DNA of 52,950 bases. Source: an uncultured Gemmiger sp. GTDB taxonomy: Bacteria; Bacillota; Clostridia; Oscillospirales; Ruminococcaceae. Position 1 is the stretch's first letter. Every line of letters starts with the position of its first letter. The notes beneath the pieces are model-generated. The model was not told the DNA's origin. It saw only the letters and a list, made by a program, of their open reading frames with translations, and did not search any database. Of this stretch, positions 38,904 through 49,377 are shown piece after piece. Where the stretch lies: positions 1 through 52,950 of the forward strand of contig CAKSUQ010000017.1 of NCBI GenBank assembly GCA_934502625.1, read 5' to 3'. The position numbers and the translations under genes are program-made.

Positions 38904-40214
38904 TCAAATCACCAGAAAGCTATGGGCACGTTCCCATGCCTCGATGTCGGGGGCGGACTCGGCGTCGTGGCAAAGCTGGGTCTGGTACTCGAAGTACTTG
39001 TTTTGCAGCGCTACGGGCAGCTCGCGGCTGATAAACTCGCTCTGGCCGGCCACCGTGATGGCCTCGCGCAGGGTGTGGGGCAGGCTGTCCAGCCCGATGG
39101 CTGCGCTGGGGTGGAACAGGTTGCGGTTCACGGCTTCCGGCAGGGGCAGCTGGCGCTGGATGCCGTCCAGCCCGGCGGCCAGGATCAGGCCAATGACAAG
39201 ATACGGGTTGCCGGCGGGGTCGGGGCCGCGCAGCTCGACACGGCACAGGTCGCCGTGGGCGCTGGGCAGCCGCACCAGCTGGCTGCGGTTCTGGCAGCTC
39301 CAGCTGATGTAGAGCGGCGCCTCGTTCGCACCCAAGCGCGCGTAGGAGTTGGGTACAGGGTTGCAGAAGGCCGTCAGCTCCCGCGCATGGGCAAGGATGC
39401 CCGCCACAAAATGCCCGGCCTCGCTGTCGGGCACAAGGTCGCCCTCGAACAGGTTCTTGCCGTCGCGCAGCAGCGACATGTTCACATGCAGGCCGCTGCC
39501 CGGCTGGTTGGCGATGGGCTTGGGCATAAAGCTGGCAAACAGGCCGTTGCGGGCGGCAATGGCTTTGACAGTGCTTTTGAAAGTGTTCAGATTGTCGGCG
39601 GATTTGAGCGCTGTCGTGTAGCGGAAGCAGACCTCGTTCTGGCCGTGGCCGCTCTCGTGGTGGCTGTGCTCGGGGTGCAGGCCCATTTCCTCAATGGCAA
39701 AGCAGATCTCCCGGCGGATGTTCTCGCCCTTGTCCAGCGGCGGGATGTCAAAATAGCCGCCCATGTCCAGCGGAATGCGGGTCGGGCTGCCGTGCTCGTC
39801 GGTCTCGAACAGGTAGAACTCGCACTCGCAGCCCACGTTGCAGACAAGGCCCATGGCGCGGGCACGCTTGACGACGGATTGCAGGTAGCCGCGGCAGTTG
39901 CCCTCAAACGGCTTGCCGTTGGGCAGGGTGATGTCGCAGTACATGCGGATGACGCGGCCCTCGGTGGGGCGCCAGGGCAGCACGGTGGCGGTGTCCGGGT
40001 CCGGCCAGAGCACAAGGTCGCTCTCCTCGACGTTCATGAACCCGGCGATGGACGACCCGTCGAAGCTGACACCCTCGGCAAAGGCGCGGGGCAGCTCACT
40101 GGCAAAAAGCGAAACGTTTTTCTGGTTGCCGAAAATATCGCAGAACGTCAGCTTGGCAAACTTGACGTCGTTATCCTCCACAAAATTGAGGATGTCTTGG
40201 GCGGTTCGTTTCAT
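38904..40214 (-). CDS. glnA: Glutamine synthetase type I
   Basis: A 436-residue GSI-alpha enzyme that makes glutamine from glutamate, ammonia and ATP. Marks: VSFDGSSIAGF near residue 48 (the family signature beginning), CNVGCECEFYLFE near 130, HHESGHGQNEVCF near 190, MPKPIANQPGSGLHVNMSL near 240 and the glutamate-binding NSYARLGANEAPLY near 298. It has no adenylylation-site Tyr region of the GSI-beta type. The ATG is 6 bases after GGAGG. An AGATAAT element lies directly ahead of that site. Confidence 0.96.
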   Translation of the reverse strand: MKRTAQDILNFVEDNDVKFAKLTFCDIFGNQKNVSLFASELPRAFAEGVSFDGSSIAGFMNVEESDLVLWPDPDTATVLPWRPTEGRVIRMYCDITLPNGKPFEGNCRGYLQSVVKRARAMGLVCNVGCECEFYLFETDEHGSPTRIPLDMGGYFDIPPLDKGENIRREICFAIEEMGLHPEHSHHESGHGQNEVCFRYTTALKSADNLNTFKSTVKAIAARNGLFASFMPKPIANQPGSGLHVNMSLLRDGKNLFEGDLVPDSEAGHFVAGILAHARELTAFCNPVPNSYARLGANEAPLYISWSCQNRSQLVRLPSAHGDLCRVELRGPDPAGNPYLVIGLILAAGLDGIQRQLPLPEAVNRNLFHPSAAIGLDSLPHTLREAITVAGQSEFISRELPVALQNKYFEYQTQLCHDAESAPDIEAWERAHSFLVI

Positions 40215-40228
40215 AGGGGACCTCCGGT

Positions 40229-40356
40229 ATAGATAACAGATAAAAGATAATAGATAATAAAAAAGGTGGAGTTTGCGCCGGTGGGCGCAAACAAATTTTA
40301 AATCGCGCGGCAGCGCGTACCAACTTTTTTATCTTTTATCTATTATCTCTTATCTT
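40229..40356. mobile_element. AGATAAT element, copy 2 (glnA leader)
   Basis: About 128 bases, same orientation as copy 1. Heptad ends (AGATAACAGATAAAAGATAA; ATCTTTTATCTATTATCTCT), the hairpin TTTGCGCC-GGTG-GGCGCAAA and the same AAATTTTAAATCGCGCGGCA core. Its left end stops about 3 bases short of the glnA ribosome binding site, so a glnA transcript that starts upstream must contain it. Confidence 0.8.
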
Positions 40357-40414
40357 TTTCGAGTATGCCTCGGCATACTCGAAAGGCCCACCTTATGCGG
40401 GCGGGCCTTTCGAG
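40357..40414. promoter_or_regulatory. Two competing hairpins between glnN and glnA
   Basis: CTCGAAA at 40378-40384 can pair either with TTTCGAG at 40357-40363 (extended to a 13-bp stem TTTCGAGTATGCC) or with TTTCGAG at 40408-40414 (extended to CTCGAAAGGCCC, 12 bp). The stems exclude each other, as in attenuators, but neither is followed by a T run. Confidence 0.55.
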
Positions 40415-40578
40415 CTGGTGTAAGAAATAGGAAAAGGAGAATGGCGATTGTAAAATGGTGTAACCTTACACCCGGCTGCGTCTTCACTGTGCGGGGCGGG
40501 GACGCGGCCAGTAAGGAAAATGGCGTGGTGTGGGCGGGCTGTCGCTTGCGGGAAATCCGCCCCTACGGAGAGTACAGC
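40415..40578. repeat. Rest of the glnN-glnA gap
   Basis: A TAACACC-rich stretch and, near 40536-40565, a degenerate GTAG-family palindrome (GGGCGG/CCGCCC with CTACG). A weak TTTACA on the minus strand near 40455 could be part of a glnA promoter, but no matching -10 is clear. Confidence 0.45.
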
Positions 40579-42669
<2,091 letters not shown>

Positions 42670-42704
42670 ACTTCTTACTCCTTTATATCCTCTATTTACA
42701 GAAA

Positions 42705-42748
42705 AAGGACGCTGCGAAAACACATTCGCAGCGCCCTTGCTGTTATGC
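42705..42748 (-). terminator. Attenuator-like terminator in the glnN leader
   Basis: On the minus strand AAGGGCGCTGCGAA and TTCGCAGCGTCCTT pair (one G-U) around the six-base loop TGTGTT, followed by TTTTTC. It lies about 15 bases after the predicted start and ahead of glnN, so it must be read through for expression. A six-base loop with G at position 4 partly fits ANTAR-bound hairpins; the usual A at position 1 is absent. Confidence 0.75.
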
Positions 42749-42752
42749 CTCT

Positions 42753-42781
42753 ATTATACGGGGTGCGCCGGGAAAATACAA
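42753..42781 (-). promoter_or_regulatory. glnN promoter
   Basis: Minus strand: TTGTAT, 17 bases, TATAAT. Confidence 0.82.
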
Positions 42782-42858
42782 GTGGCAATCTGACGAAACC
42801 AACCCCGAATTTTCAGTGGAAATCTGGCAACACTGTGAACTGTGCGCGAGGGACGGAT

Positions 42859-42867
42859 TGTGGTATA
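42859..42867 (+). promoter_or_regulatory. Promoter of the CYTH gene (extended -10)
   Basis: TGG plus TATAAT at 42862-42867; no -35 at normal spacing. Confidence 0.65.
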
Positions 42868-42900
42868 ATTTGTGATATAAGTCGTATGGGGAGGAATACC

Positions 42901-43389
42901 ATGGAAATCGAACGCAAATGGATGGTAACGGGCTGGCCGACGGGGCTGGAACAGACCGAAGTGTATAAAATGGAGCAGGGCTATATCAGCGTGCGGCCGA
43001 CAGTGCGCATCCGGCGCGAGGCGCTGCAGGGCGGGCGCACGGCGCTGGTGCTCTGCTTCAAGGGCGCGGGGACTTTGAGCCGCGAGGAAATTGAAACAGA
43101 AATTGATGCCGAGCTGTTCGCGAAGCTCGAACATTTAATAGGAAAGCCGCTCATCCATAAAGAGCGCAGGGGCTATCGGCTGCCCGGCGGGCTGACGCTG
43201 GAGGTCAACTGTGTCGACCCTGACCTGCCTACAGCCTTCTGGTACGCCGAGGTCGAGTACGAGACCGAGGCGCAGGCCTTGGCATGGAATCCCGCCGACG
43301 CCGGCCTTGCCGACTACCTGAGCGACGAGTGCACCGGCAAGCCGGGCAGCAGCATGGGGGAGTACTGGCAGCAGACGAGGTTAAGATAA
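42901..43389 (+). CDS. CYTH domain protein
   Basis: A 162-residue protein starting with MEIERKW, the ExExK mark of CYTH domains. Charged residues on alternate strands (RIRRE, LCFKG, EIETEID, ERRGYRL, EVEYETE) fit the triphosphate tunnel. CYTH enzymes hydrolyse inorganic triphosphate or thiamine triphosphate; the activity here is unknown. The ATG follows GGGGAGGAA. The stop codon TAA is the first AGATAA of element copy 3, so the element lands at the very end of the gene and may have changed the last residues. Confidence 0.88.
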   Translation: MEIERKWMVTGWPTGLEQTEVYKMEQGYISVRPTVRIRREALQGGRTALVLCFKGAGTLSREEIETEIDAELFAKLEHLIGKPLIHKERRGYRLPGGLTLEVNCVDPDLPTAFWYAEVEYETEAQALAWNPADAGLADYLSDECTGKPGSSMGEYWQQTRLR

Positions 43390-43551
43390 TAGATAAAAGA
43401 TAATAGATAATAAAAAAGGTGGAGTTTGCGGCAGGAGCCGCAAACAAAATGGCGGCAGCGCTTTAAAAATAGGCGAAAGCTGATTTATAAAAATCGTGCG
43501 CGCGGCGCACGAACCACATTTATTATCTTTTATCTATTATCTATTATCTTT
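43384..43551. mobile_element. AGATAAT element, copy 3
   Basis: About 168 bases with the same heptad ends and GGTGGAG. The inner hairpin reads TTTGCGGC-AGGA-GCCGCAAA, so two stem pairs differ from copies 1 and 2 yet still match. The part after it is longer and includes CGTGCGC/GCGCACG. Its left end overlaps the stop of the CYTH gene. Confidence 0.8.
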
Positions 43552-43573
43552 TGTAAAATTCCCTCCGCTCACC

Positions 43574-43602
43574 TTTACAAACGCCCCCAAAAAGATTACA
43601 AT
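43574..43602 (+). promoter_or_regulatory. Promoter of the DUF3048 genes
   Basis: TTTACA (43574-43579), 17 bases, TACAAT (43597-43602). Confidence 0.65.
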
Positions 43603-43648
43603 ATAGTAAATATCCGTCCGTACAGGAGACCCGAAAAGGAGCAATGGA

Positions 43649-44986
43649 ATGAAACGTTTTCTGCTTGTGATCGCAACGCTGCTCTCCCTGACTGTGCTGC
43701 TGGCAGCCTGCAAGAAAAAGGACGATACCACGTCCTCCGCTGCAACGAACAACACCCCCGCCGTCGAAGCGACCCCCGCCCCGACCGAAGCACCCCCCTA
43801 TGAGGCCAACGTCCTGACCGGCGAGCCCAAGGGCGACGATTACCCCGAAGGCCAGCGCATCACCGCCGTCATGGTCAACAACATCGTGGCGGCGCGCCCC
43901 CAGCGCGGCCTGTCCAAAGCGGACATTCTGTTCGAGATCAAGGTCGAGGGCGGCATCACCCGCTTTATGCCGGTCTTTACCGATTATAAGGCTATCGGCG
44001 AAATTGGCCCCGTCCGCTCCGGCCGTGACCAGTTCTTCCGCCTCATCCTGCCGTGGCAGGCGCTGTATATCCACGAGGGTCAGTCCGTCGTCATGCAGCA
44101 GTACGCCATCGACTACGACTACGGCACGCTGAACAACAACGACGGCGCCAACGGCTACCGCGACTATGGCCGCGTCAACTGGGCGGGCAAGAGCTACAAC
44201 GCCGGTACGCTGGCGCTGGAGCACACGATGTACACCAACTCTGACAACATCGCGAGCTACATCAGCAATCAGAACGTGGATATGAACCGCGCCTACAATT
44301 CCACCTTCTTCAACTTTGTGGACTACCGCCTCGGCACGACCCGCGACCTGTCCAACAGCTTGGACAGCGCCTACAGCGACAAGTACGGCCCCGTCGTCAC
44401 CAACGGCGAGTATATCGAGATCGAGCACAGCCAGTCCTACAAGACCCGCTTCCTGTATGATGCCTCGACGAACCAGTACAAGATGCAGCAGAACTACTCG
44501 GACGGCCAGTGGCGCGACACCGTCGACGAAGCCGCCGACAATCAGGTGCTGACCTTCCCGAACGTGCTGGTGCTCTACACCGACATCCACACCTACCCCG
44601 GCCACGAGGCCAAGGATCTGCAGTATGTCGAGTACGCATGGGGCGGCATTGGCTACTACTGCTACGGCGGCAAGTGCGAGAAGATCTACTGGCAGAAGGG
44701 CACCCCGCTGGAGGCACTGCGCCTGTACTACCTGAACGAGGACGGCACCTGCAGCGATACCCCGCTGGAGATCAACACCGGCAAGAGCTATGTGGCTGTG
44801 ACCGACGTTGACTTTGCCGAGAACTTCGTCCACGACACGCTGGCCAGCGTCAATCTGGACAGCGGCACGACCCAGACCTACGAGAACAGCTACGAGGAGG
44901 ACGACGCCAAGGCCGGCGAGACGCTGGGCACCAGCACCGACGACCTGACCGCCGCCGCCACCGGCAGCGCGGACGCTGTGGGCTGA
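43649..44986 (+). CDS. DUF3048 lipoprotein (YerB-like), first copy
   Basis: A 445-residue exported lipoprotein: signal peptide with lipobox LLAAC (Cys 21), then a Ser/Thr/Pro/Ala linker of about 30 residues. The DUF3048 domain follows, with MVNNIVAARPQRGLSKADI near 75, GITRFMPVFTDY near 105 and GPVRSGRDQF near 120. A second conserved part spans 240-400 (YEIEHSQSYKTRFLY-like region and YWQKGTPLEALRLYY). Function is unknown; it probably sits on the outer face of the membrane. A homologue follows directly. Confidence 0.9.
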   Translation: MKRFLLVIATLLSLTVLLAACKKKDDTTSSAATNNTPAVEATPAPTEAPPYEANVLTGEPKGDDYPEGQRITAVMVNNIVAARPQRGLSKADILFEIKVEGGITRFMPVFTDYKAIGEIGPVRSGRDQFFRLILPWQALYIHEGQSVVMQQYAIDYDYGTLNNNDGANGYRDYGRVNWAGKSYNAGTLALEHTMYTNSDNIASYISNQNVDMNRAYNSTFFNFVDYRLGTTRDLSNSLDSAYSDKYGPVVTNGEYIEIEHSQSYKTRFLYDASTNQYKMQQNYSDGQWRDTVDEAADNQVLTFPNVLVLYTDIHTYPGHEAKDLQYVEYAWGGIGYYCYGGKCEKIYWQKGTPLEALRLYYLNEDGTCSDTPLEINTGKSYVAVTDVDFAENFVHDTLASVNLDSGTTQTYENSYEEDDAKAGETLGTSTDDLTAAATGSADAVG

Positions 44987-45007
44987 TACAAAATAGCGAT
45001 TTTTTGG

Positions 45008-45045
45008 ACAACGTGGCTCGCCCGGCGGCGTGCCGCGTTGTTTTT
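45008..45045 (+). terminator. Hairpin between the two DUF3048 genes
   Basis: ACAACGTGGC (45008-45017) pairs with GCCGCGTTGT (45032-45041), then a T run that leads into the second gene's ribosome site. It may lower expression of the second copy. Confidence 0.75.
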
Positions 45046-45061
45046 ATGAGAGAGGTACACT

Positions 45062-46510
45062 ATGAAAAGATTGCAGGCATTGGGCGGCGCTGCGGCGCTG
45101 TTGGCCGCACTGCTGCTGGGCGGCTGCAGCCAGCCCGCCGCCAGCGCCACGCCGGAGCAGGCCACCGCCGCCCCGGCGGCTACCGGAGCCCCCACGCCGG
45201 AGCCGACCCTGACCACGAACCCGCTGACCGGCCTGGACGACGCCGACTACACCGGCAAGCGCCCCGTGGCCGTGACGCTGCGCACGCTGGACGGCGCGCA
45301 GCCGCTGTGGGGCATCGCAGCGGCGGACGTCCTCGTCGAGGGCGTGACCGAGGGCAGCACCGCCAGCCTGATGGCGCTGTACGGCAATGTGGACGCCATC
45401 GCGAAGGCGGGGCCTGTCGGCGCGGGACGCGACCTGCTGCTGCAGGCGGCGCTGCCGCTGAACGCCGTGCCGGTGCACATCGATAAGAACATCTACGCCG
45501 CCAACCTGCTGAACACCCTCACCTATCAGGACGTCGACGGCTACCACATCGGCAAGGCAGCCTTCGCCTTTGACACCGACCGTCAGAACGCAGGCTTCCG
45601 CGAGGAAAACTGCTGGTACACCACCGGCGAGCTGATCCGCAAGGGTCTGGCCGAGTACGGCGCGTCGGCCGATGGCGACAATACACCGCTGTTCCGCTTC
45701 GGTACCCGGCCGGAGGTCGTAGCGGAGAACCGCAACGGCACCGGCCTGACCGTGACCTTCTCGAAGTCGGACAGTGAGCAGCTGACCTACAACGAGAGCA
45801 CCGGCCTGTACGAGAAGTACAACCCCGACGGCTCGGCCATGACTGACGGCAGCGACGGGCGGCAGGCGGCCTTCACGAACGTGTTTGTGCTGTACGCGTC
45901 CAGCGGCATCAAGGACGACGGCTACACCCGCCAGTACGACATGACCGGCGGCGACGGCCTCTACCTGAACGGCGGCGCATGGGAGGCGATCCACTGGACG
46001 AAGGAGGACGCCACCGCGCCCTTCGCCCTGACGACCACCGACGGCACGCCGTTGACCGTTGCCCCCGGCAAGAGCTTTATCGCGATCTGGGGCGGCTACT
46101 ACGGTCAGGCGCTGGCCGTGACGGCGGCTGACGGCACGGCGCAGACCCTGCCCGAAAAGCCCGCGCTGCTGGAAAGCGGCGTCACCGACGAAGCCGCCGC
46201 CGCTGCCGAGGCCGACTTGGATGCCGCACAGCAGCTCGTCGACGCACAGGCGGCCATCGACAGCGCCAACGCCCAGCTGGCCGGGGCGCAGGCCGCCGTG
46301 GAGGAAGCGCAGGCCGCGTTGGACGCCGCCCCGGAGAACGAGGAGCTGATTGCCGCGCGCGATGCCGCACAGGCCGCCCTCGACACATTGAATCAGACCA
46401 TCGCCGACAATCAGGCTATCCTCGACGCTGCCGCCCCGCAGGAGACCCCCGTGCCGGAGGAAACGCCTGCGCCGGAAGAGAGCGCAGAATCGGAAGAAAG
46501 CGCGGGGTAA
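45062..46510 (+). CDS. DUF3048 lipoprotein, second diverged copy
   Basis: A 482-residue lipoprotein: signal peptide with lipobox LLGGC (Cys 21), Ala/Thr/Pro linker, then a DUF3048 domain with clear parallels to the first copy (AVTLRTLDGAQPLWGIAAAD for its MVNN block; GPVGAGRDLLLQAALPL for GPVRSGRDQFFRLILPW). After about residue 370 it gains a tail the first copy lacks: a heptad-rich, Ala/Asp/Gln coiled coil (about 380-455) and a Pro/Glu stretch (PVPEETPAPEESAESEES). The tail could span the cell wall. Function unknown. Starts after GAGAGG. Confidence 0.85.
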   Translation: MKRLQALGGAAALLAALLLGGCSQPAASATPEQATAAPAATGAPTPEPTLTTNPLTGLDDADYTGKRPVAVTLRTLDGAQPLWGIAAADVLVEGVTEGSTASLMALYGNVDAIAKAGPVGAGRDLLLQAALPLNAVPVHIDKNIYAANLLNTLTYQDVDGYHIGKAAFAFDTDRQNAGFREENCWYTTGELIRKGLAEYGASADGDNTPLFRFGTRPEVVAENRNGTGLTVTFSKSDSEQLTYNESTGLYEKYNPDGSAMTDGSDGRQAAFTNVFVLYASSGIKDDGYTRQYDMTGGDGLYLNGGAWEAIHWTKEDATAPFALTTTDGTPLTVAPGKSFIAIWGGYYGQALAVTAADGTAQTLPEKPALLESGVTDEAAAAAEADLDAAQQLVDAQAAIDSANAQLAGAQAAVEEAQAALDAAPENEELIAARDAAQAALDTLNQTIADNQAILDAAAPQETPVPEETPAPEESAESEESAG

Positions 46511-46615
46511 TGCACCACACGTCTGGCAGATGACGATACCATTGGACGTAGGGGCGCACCTATGTGTGCGCCCGTGCCCGTTCCCGCAGACTAGAAACAT
46601 AAAAAAGGAACCCCC
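46511..46615. repeat. Palindrome between DUF3048 copy 2 and the sulfatase-fold gene
   Basis: GGGCGCAC and GTGCGCCC after GTAG near 46549-46572. No terminator is seen, so the downstream gene may share the transcript. Confidence 0.6.
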
Positions 46616-49147
46616 ATGAAGAAACCCATCTCCAAGCCGGTAAAAGCTCTGCTGGCCGTCCTGCTTCTGGCCACCGTGGCGTGGGGCGCGACGGTGCGCT
46701 GGGTCATGAAAACCTGGGCGCACCTGACGCTGGAGCAGCTGATGTTCCAGCTGGGCGCGCCGATGACCGGCACCGGCAGCGATATAATTCTACAGGGCAT
46801 CGTCAATATCGGCGTCCCGCTGCTGGTCTGCCTTTTGCTGCTGGTGTGGTTTCTGCGCCGCAAATGGCCGCGCTGGGTGGCGCTGCTCTGCGCGGCGGCC
46901 GCCCTCGCCTGTGACGCGGCGGCGGGCATCTACGCATGGAACCGCCTCGACGCCGGGGTCTACCTCGAAAATCAATCGCAGGAATCCACCTTCGTGCAGG
47001 AAAACTACGCCGACCCGCAGAGCGTCGAACTGACCTTCCCGGAGAAAAAGCGCAACCTCATTTATATTTATCTTGAATCGATGGAAACCACCTACGCGGA
47101 CGAAGCCTCCGGCGGCGCTTTCCCGCAGAATGTCATCCCCGAATTGACCCGGTTGGCCGAGCAGAACGAGTGCTTCGCAGGCACAAGCGGCCAGCTCAAC
47201 GGCGGCCACCCGACGCCCGGCGCAACATGGACGATGGGTGCGCTGTTTGCCCAGACGTCCGGTCTGCCGTTGCAGCTCGACTTCGACGGCAACGGCATGA
47301 ACACCCAGCAGTCCTTCTTCCCCGGCATCACCTGCTTGGGCGATATTCTGGCCGAAAACGGCTACCGGCAGGTGTTTTTGCTCGGCTCAAAAGCGGAGTT
47401 CGGCGGGCGCCAGCTGTATTTCACCAGCCACGGCGGCTACGAAATGCGCGATTATGACTACGCGATAGCGCAGGGGCTCATCCCGCAGGGCTACTATGTC
47501 TTCTGGGGCTACGAGGACGCGCGGCTGTTTGAAAATGCGAAAAATACCCTGACCGAACTGGCCGCCGGCGACGAGCCCTTCAACCTGACGATGCTCACGG
47601 TGGACACCCATTTTGAGGACGGCTACCTCTGCGACCTCTGCCCCGACACCTTCGGCAGCAACCAGTACGCGAACGTCATCGCCTGCTCCAGCAAGCAGGT
47701 GGCGGAATTTGTGCAGTGGGTGCAGCAGCAGGATTTCTACGAGGATACGACGATCGTTATTTCCGGTGACCACCTGACGATGGACACCGACTTCTGCGAC
47801 GACGTCGACGCCGCCTATGACCGCCGCACCTACACGGCCTACATCAACGCGGACGCCGCGCCCGCCGACGCCGCACAGACGCGGACGTTCACGACGTTCG
47901 ACAACTTCCCCACAACGCTGGCGGCGATGGGGGTCAAGATCGACGGAGACCGGCTGGGGCTGGGCACGAACCTCTTCTCGGCCACGCCTACACTGGCGGA
48001 GGAGTACGGCCTTGACACGCTGAATACCGAGCTGGCGCGCAAATCGACCTTTGTGGAGGGTCTGTCCGGCACCGACGCGACGCTCTACGACGCCTATCAG
48101 CGCTCCGTCGCCACGGCGGTCAACCCGGCAGGCACGGTCAATGTCCGCGCACAGGATACCCGGCACGGCACGCTGGTCGTCCGGAACCTCCCGGACAAAG
48201 CCGTCGAGCGCGTGACCGTCACCCTGACCGACATGGACGATGAGAACACCCAGACGATTGAGGCTGAATTGCAGCCTGACCGCAGCTACACGGCGGCGCT
48301 GGACTTGACCGCCTACGACCGCGGCCAAGGCGCGCTGCGCGTCACCGTAAAGCCGCAGCACGGCGACGAGTACGAGCTGTACACCTACGCCGGGCAGCTG
48401 CTGCTTGCCTGCGAGACGGACTTTGCGCAGTATCTGGCGAATTTGCGTTTTTTGCAGAACGAGGGGTATGCGTTCTTTTTTACAGTCTACGATGAGGCGG
48501 CACGCGCCTTCACGGGCGCGATGCAGCAGCGGTTTCATGCGTTGGGGTTCCGCTCGTACCTATTGCGGCAGGAGGAGACGAGCTTTCTCGCTGTTTCCTG
48601 CGGTGACACGCTGCGCGAAAAAATGGCGATGGGCACGTTGACCATGGCGGGCAAACTGCCCGATGGCAGCCGCTACCGGCTGCGCAGTTCGGCGCGGCAG
48701 TTTGGCAACGAAACCTGCATCGTCATCGAAAATGGCAGCGAGACAGACTACGCGCTGCACAAAAGTGGGTTCAACATCGTTGTGTATGATTACGAGCGCA
48801 GCGCTGTTGTCAACCGCGCCAGCTTTGATACCCACCGTACCGTGCCGACCGGCAAGGTGACGGTGGTGCGCAACGACAGCGGAACGTACACGCTGCGCTT
48901 GAAAGAACTGACGCTCGACCACGCAGGCCGCAAGCGTCTTGTGGCGCGTTTTTGGGACGCCGACCACCGCGATGCCCCGCAGGAGTTCACCCTTCGCCGC
49001 CTGCGCGACGGCAGCTACCGTGTGACGGCAGCGTTGCAGGGGCTGGATACAACGAACTGCTATATGGAAATTTGCGCTGTATCGCAGGATGGCCGCGAGG
49101 AAGTCATTGCGCAGCTGCGGGGAAAGCTGGATGGGATGGCGGGCTGA
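46616..49147 (+). CDS. Sulfatase-fold membrane protein (LtaS/OpgB-like) with unusual C-terminal region
   Basis: An 843-residue protein. Three hydrophobic segments fill residues about 10-105. A sulfatase-fold domain spans about 140-470: NLIYIYLESMETTY near 146, GATWTMGALFAQTSGLPL near 203 with the probable nucleophile Thr of WTM, as in OpgB phosphoglycerol transferases, and VISGDHLTM near 382 with metal ligands. It likely moves phosphoglycerol onto a cell-surface polymer. About 370 more residues follow; GYAFFFTVYDEAARAFTG near 617 and SGFNIVVYDYERSAVVNRAS near 716 recall halves of the FAM3/ILEI-type domain. Those may bind glycans, which is inference. The start follows AAGGAAC. Confidence 0.82.
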   Translation: MKKPISKPVKALLAVLLLATVAWGATVRWVMKTWAHLTLEQLMFQLGAPMTGTGSDIILQGIVNIGVPLLVCLLLLVWFLRRKWPRWVALLCAAAALACDAAAGIYAWNRLDAGVYLENQSQESTFVQENYADPQSVELTFPEKKRNLIYIYLESMETTYADEASGGAFPQNVIPELTRLAEQNECFAGTSGQLNGGHPTPGATWTMGALFAQTSGLPLQLDFDGNGMNTQQSFFPGITCLGDILAENGYRQVFLLGSKAEFGGRQLYFTSHGGYEMRDYDYAIAQGLIPQGYYVFWGYEDARLFENAKNTLTELAAGDEPFNLTMLTVDTHFEDGYLCDLCPDTFGSNQYANVIACSSKQVAEFVQWVQQQDFYEDTTIVISGDHLTMDTDFCDDVDAAYDRRTYTAYINADAAPADAAQTRTFTTFDNFPTTLAAMGVKIDGDRLGLGTNLFSATPTLAEEYGLDTLNTELARKSTFVEGLSGTDATLYDAYQRSVATAVNPAGTVNVRAQDTRHGTLVVRNLPDKAVERVTVTLTDMDDENTQTIEAELQPDRSYTAALDLTAYDRGQGALRVTVKPQHGDEYELYTYAGQLLLACETDFAQYLANLRFLQNEGYAFFFTVYDEAARAFTGAMQQRFHALGFRSYLLRQEETSFLAVSCGDTLREKMAMGTLTMAGKLPDGSRYRLRSSARQFGNETCIVIENGSETDYALHKSGFNIVVYDYERSAVVNRASFDTHRTVPTGKVTVVRNDSGTYTLRLKELTLDHAGRKRLVARFWDADHRDAPQEFTLRRLRDGSYRVTAALQGLDTTNCYMEICAVSQDGREEVIAQLRGKLDGMAG

Positions 49148-49311
49148 ACGCGCGGGAAGTCCTGCCTGCCGCAGCGCCCGCCGTACCCCTCCGGTCATCG
49201 CTTCGCTTGACCACCGCCCCTGATGGGGGTTCCGGCAGTCTGCCATCAACGCTCTCTCTTACTTTCTTCGAGAAGAAAGTAAGCAAAGAAGCTTTCAACG
49301 TCTTTACCCAT
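49148..49311. repeat. Repeat-like gap with hairpin
   Basis: No gene is seen. CTTACTTTCTT-CGAG-AAGAAAGTAAG (about 49258-49283) is a perfect hairpin. Confidence 0.55.
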
Positions 49312-49355
49312 AAAAAAGCAGCTGTTTGTAATCTCTACAAACAGCTGCTTTCTTT
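49312..49355. terminator. Bidirectional terminator
   Basis: AAAGCAGCTGTTTGTA (49315-49330) and TACAAACAGCTGCTTT (49336-49351), 16-base arms with a 5-base loop and A/T flanks. Serves the convergent sulfatase-fold and phosphatase genes. Confidence 0.92.
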
Positions 49356-49377
49356 ATATTACGAGTACAATTTGATT

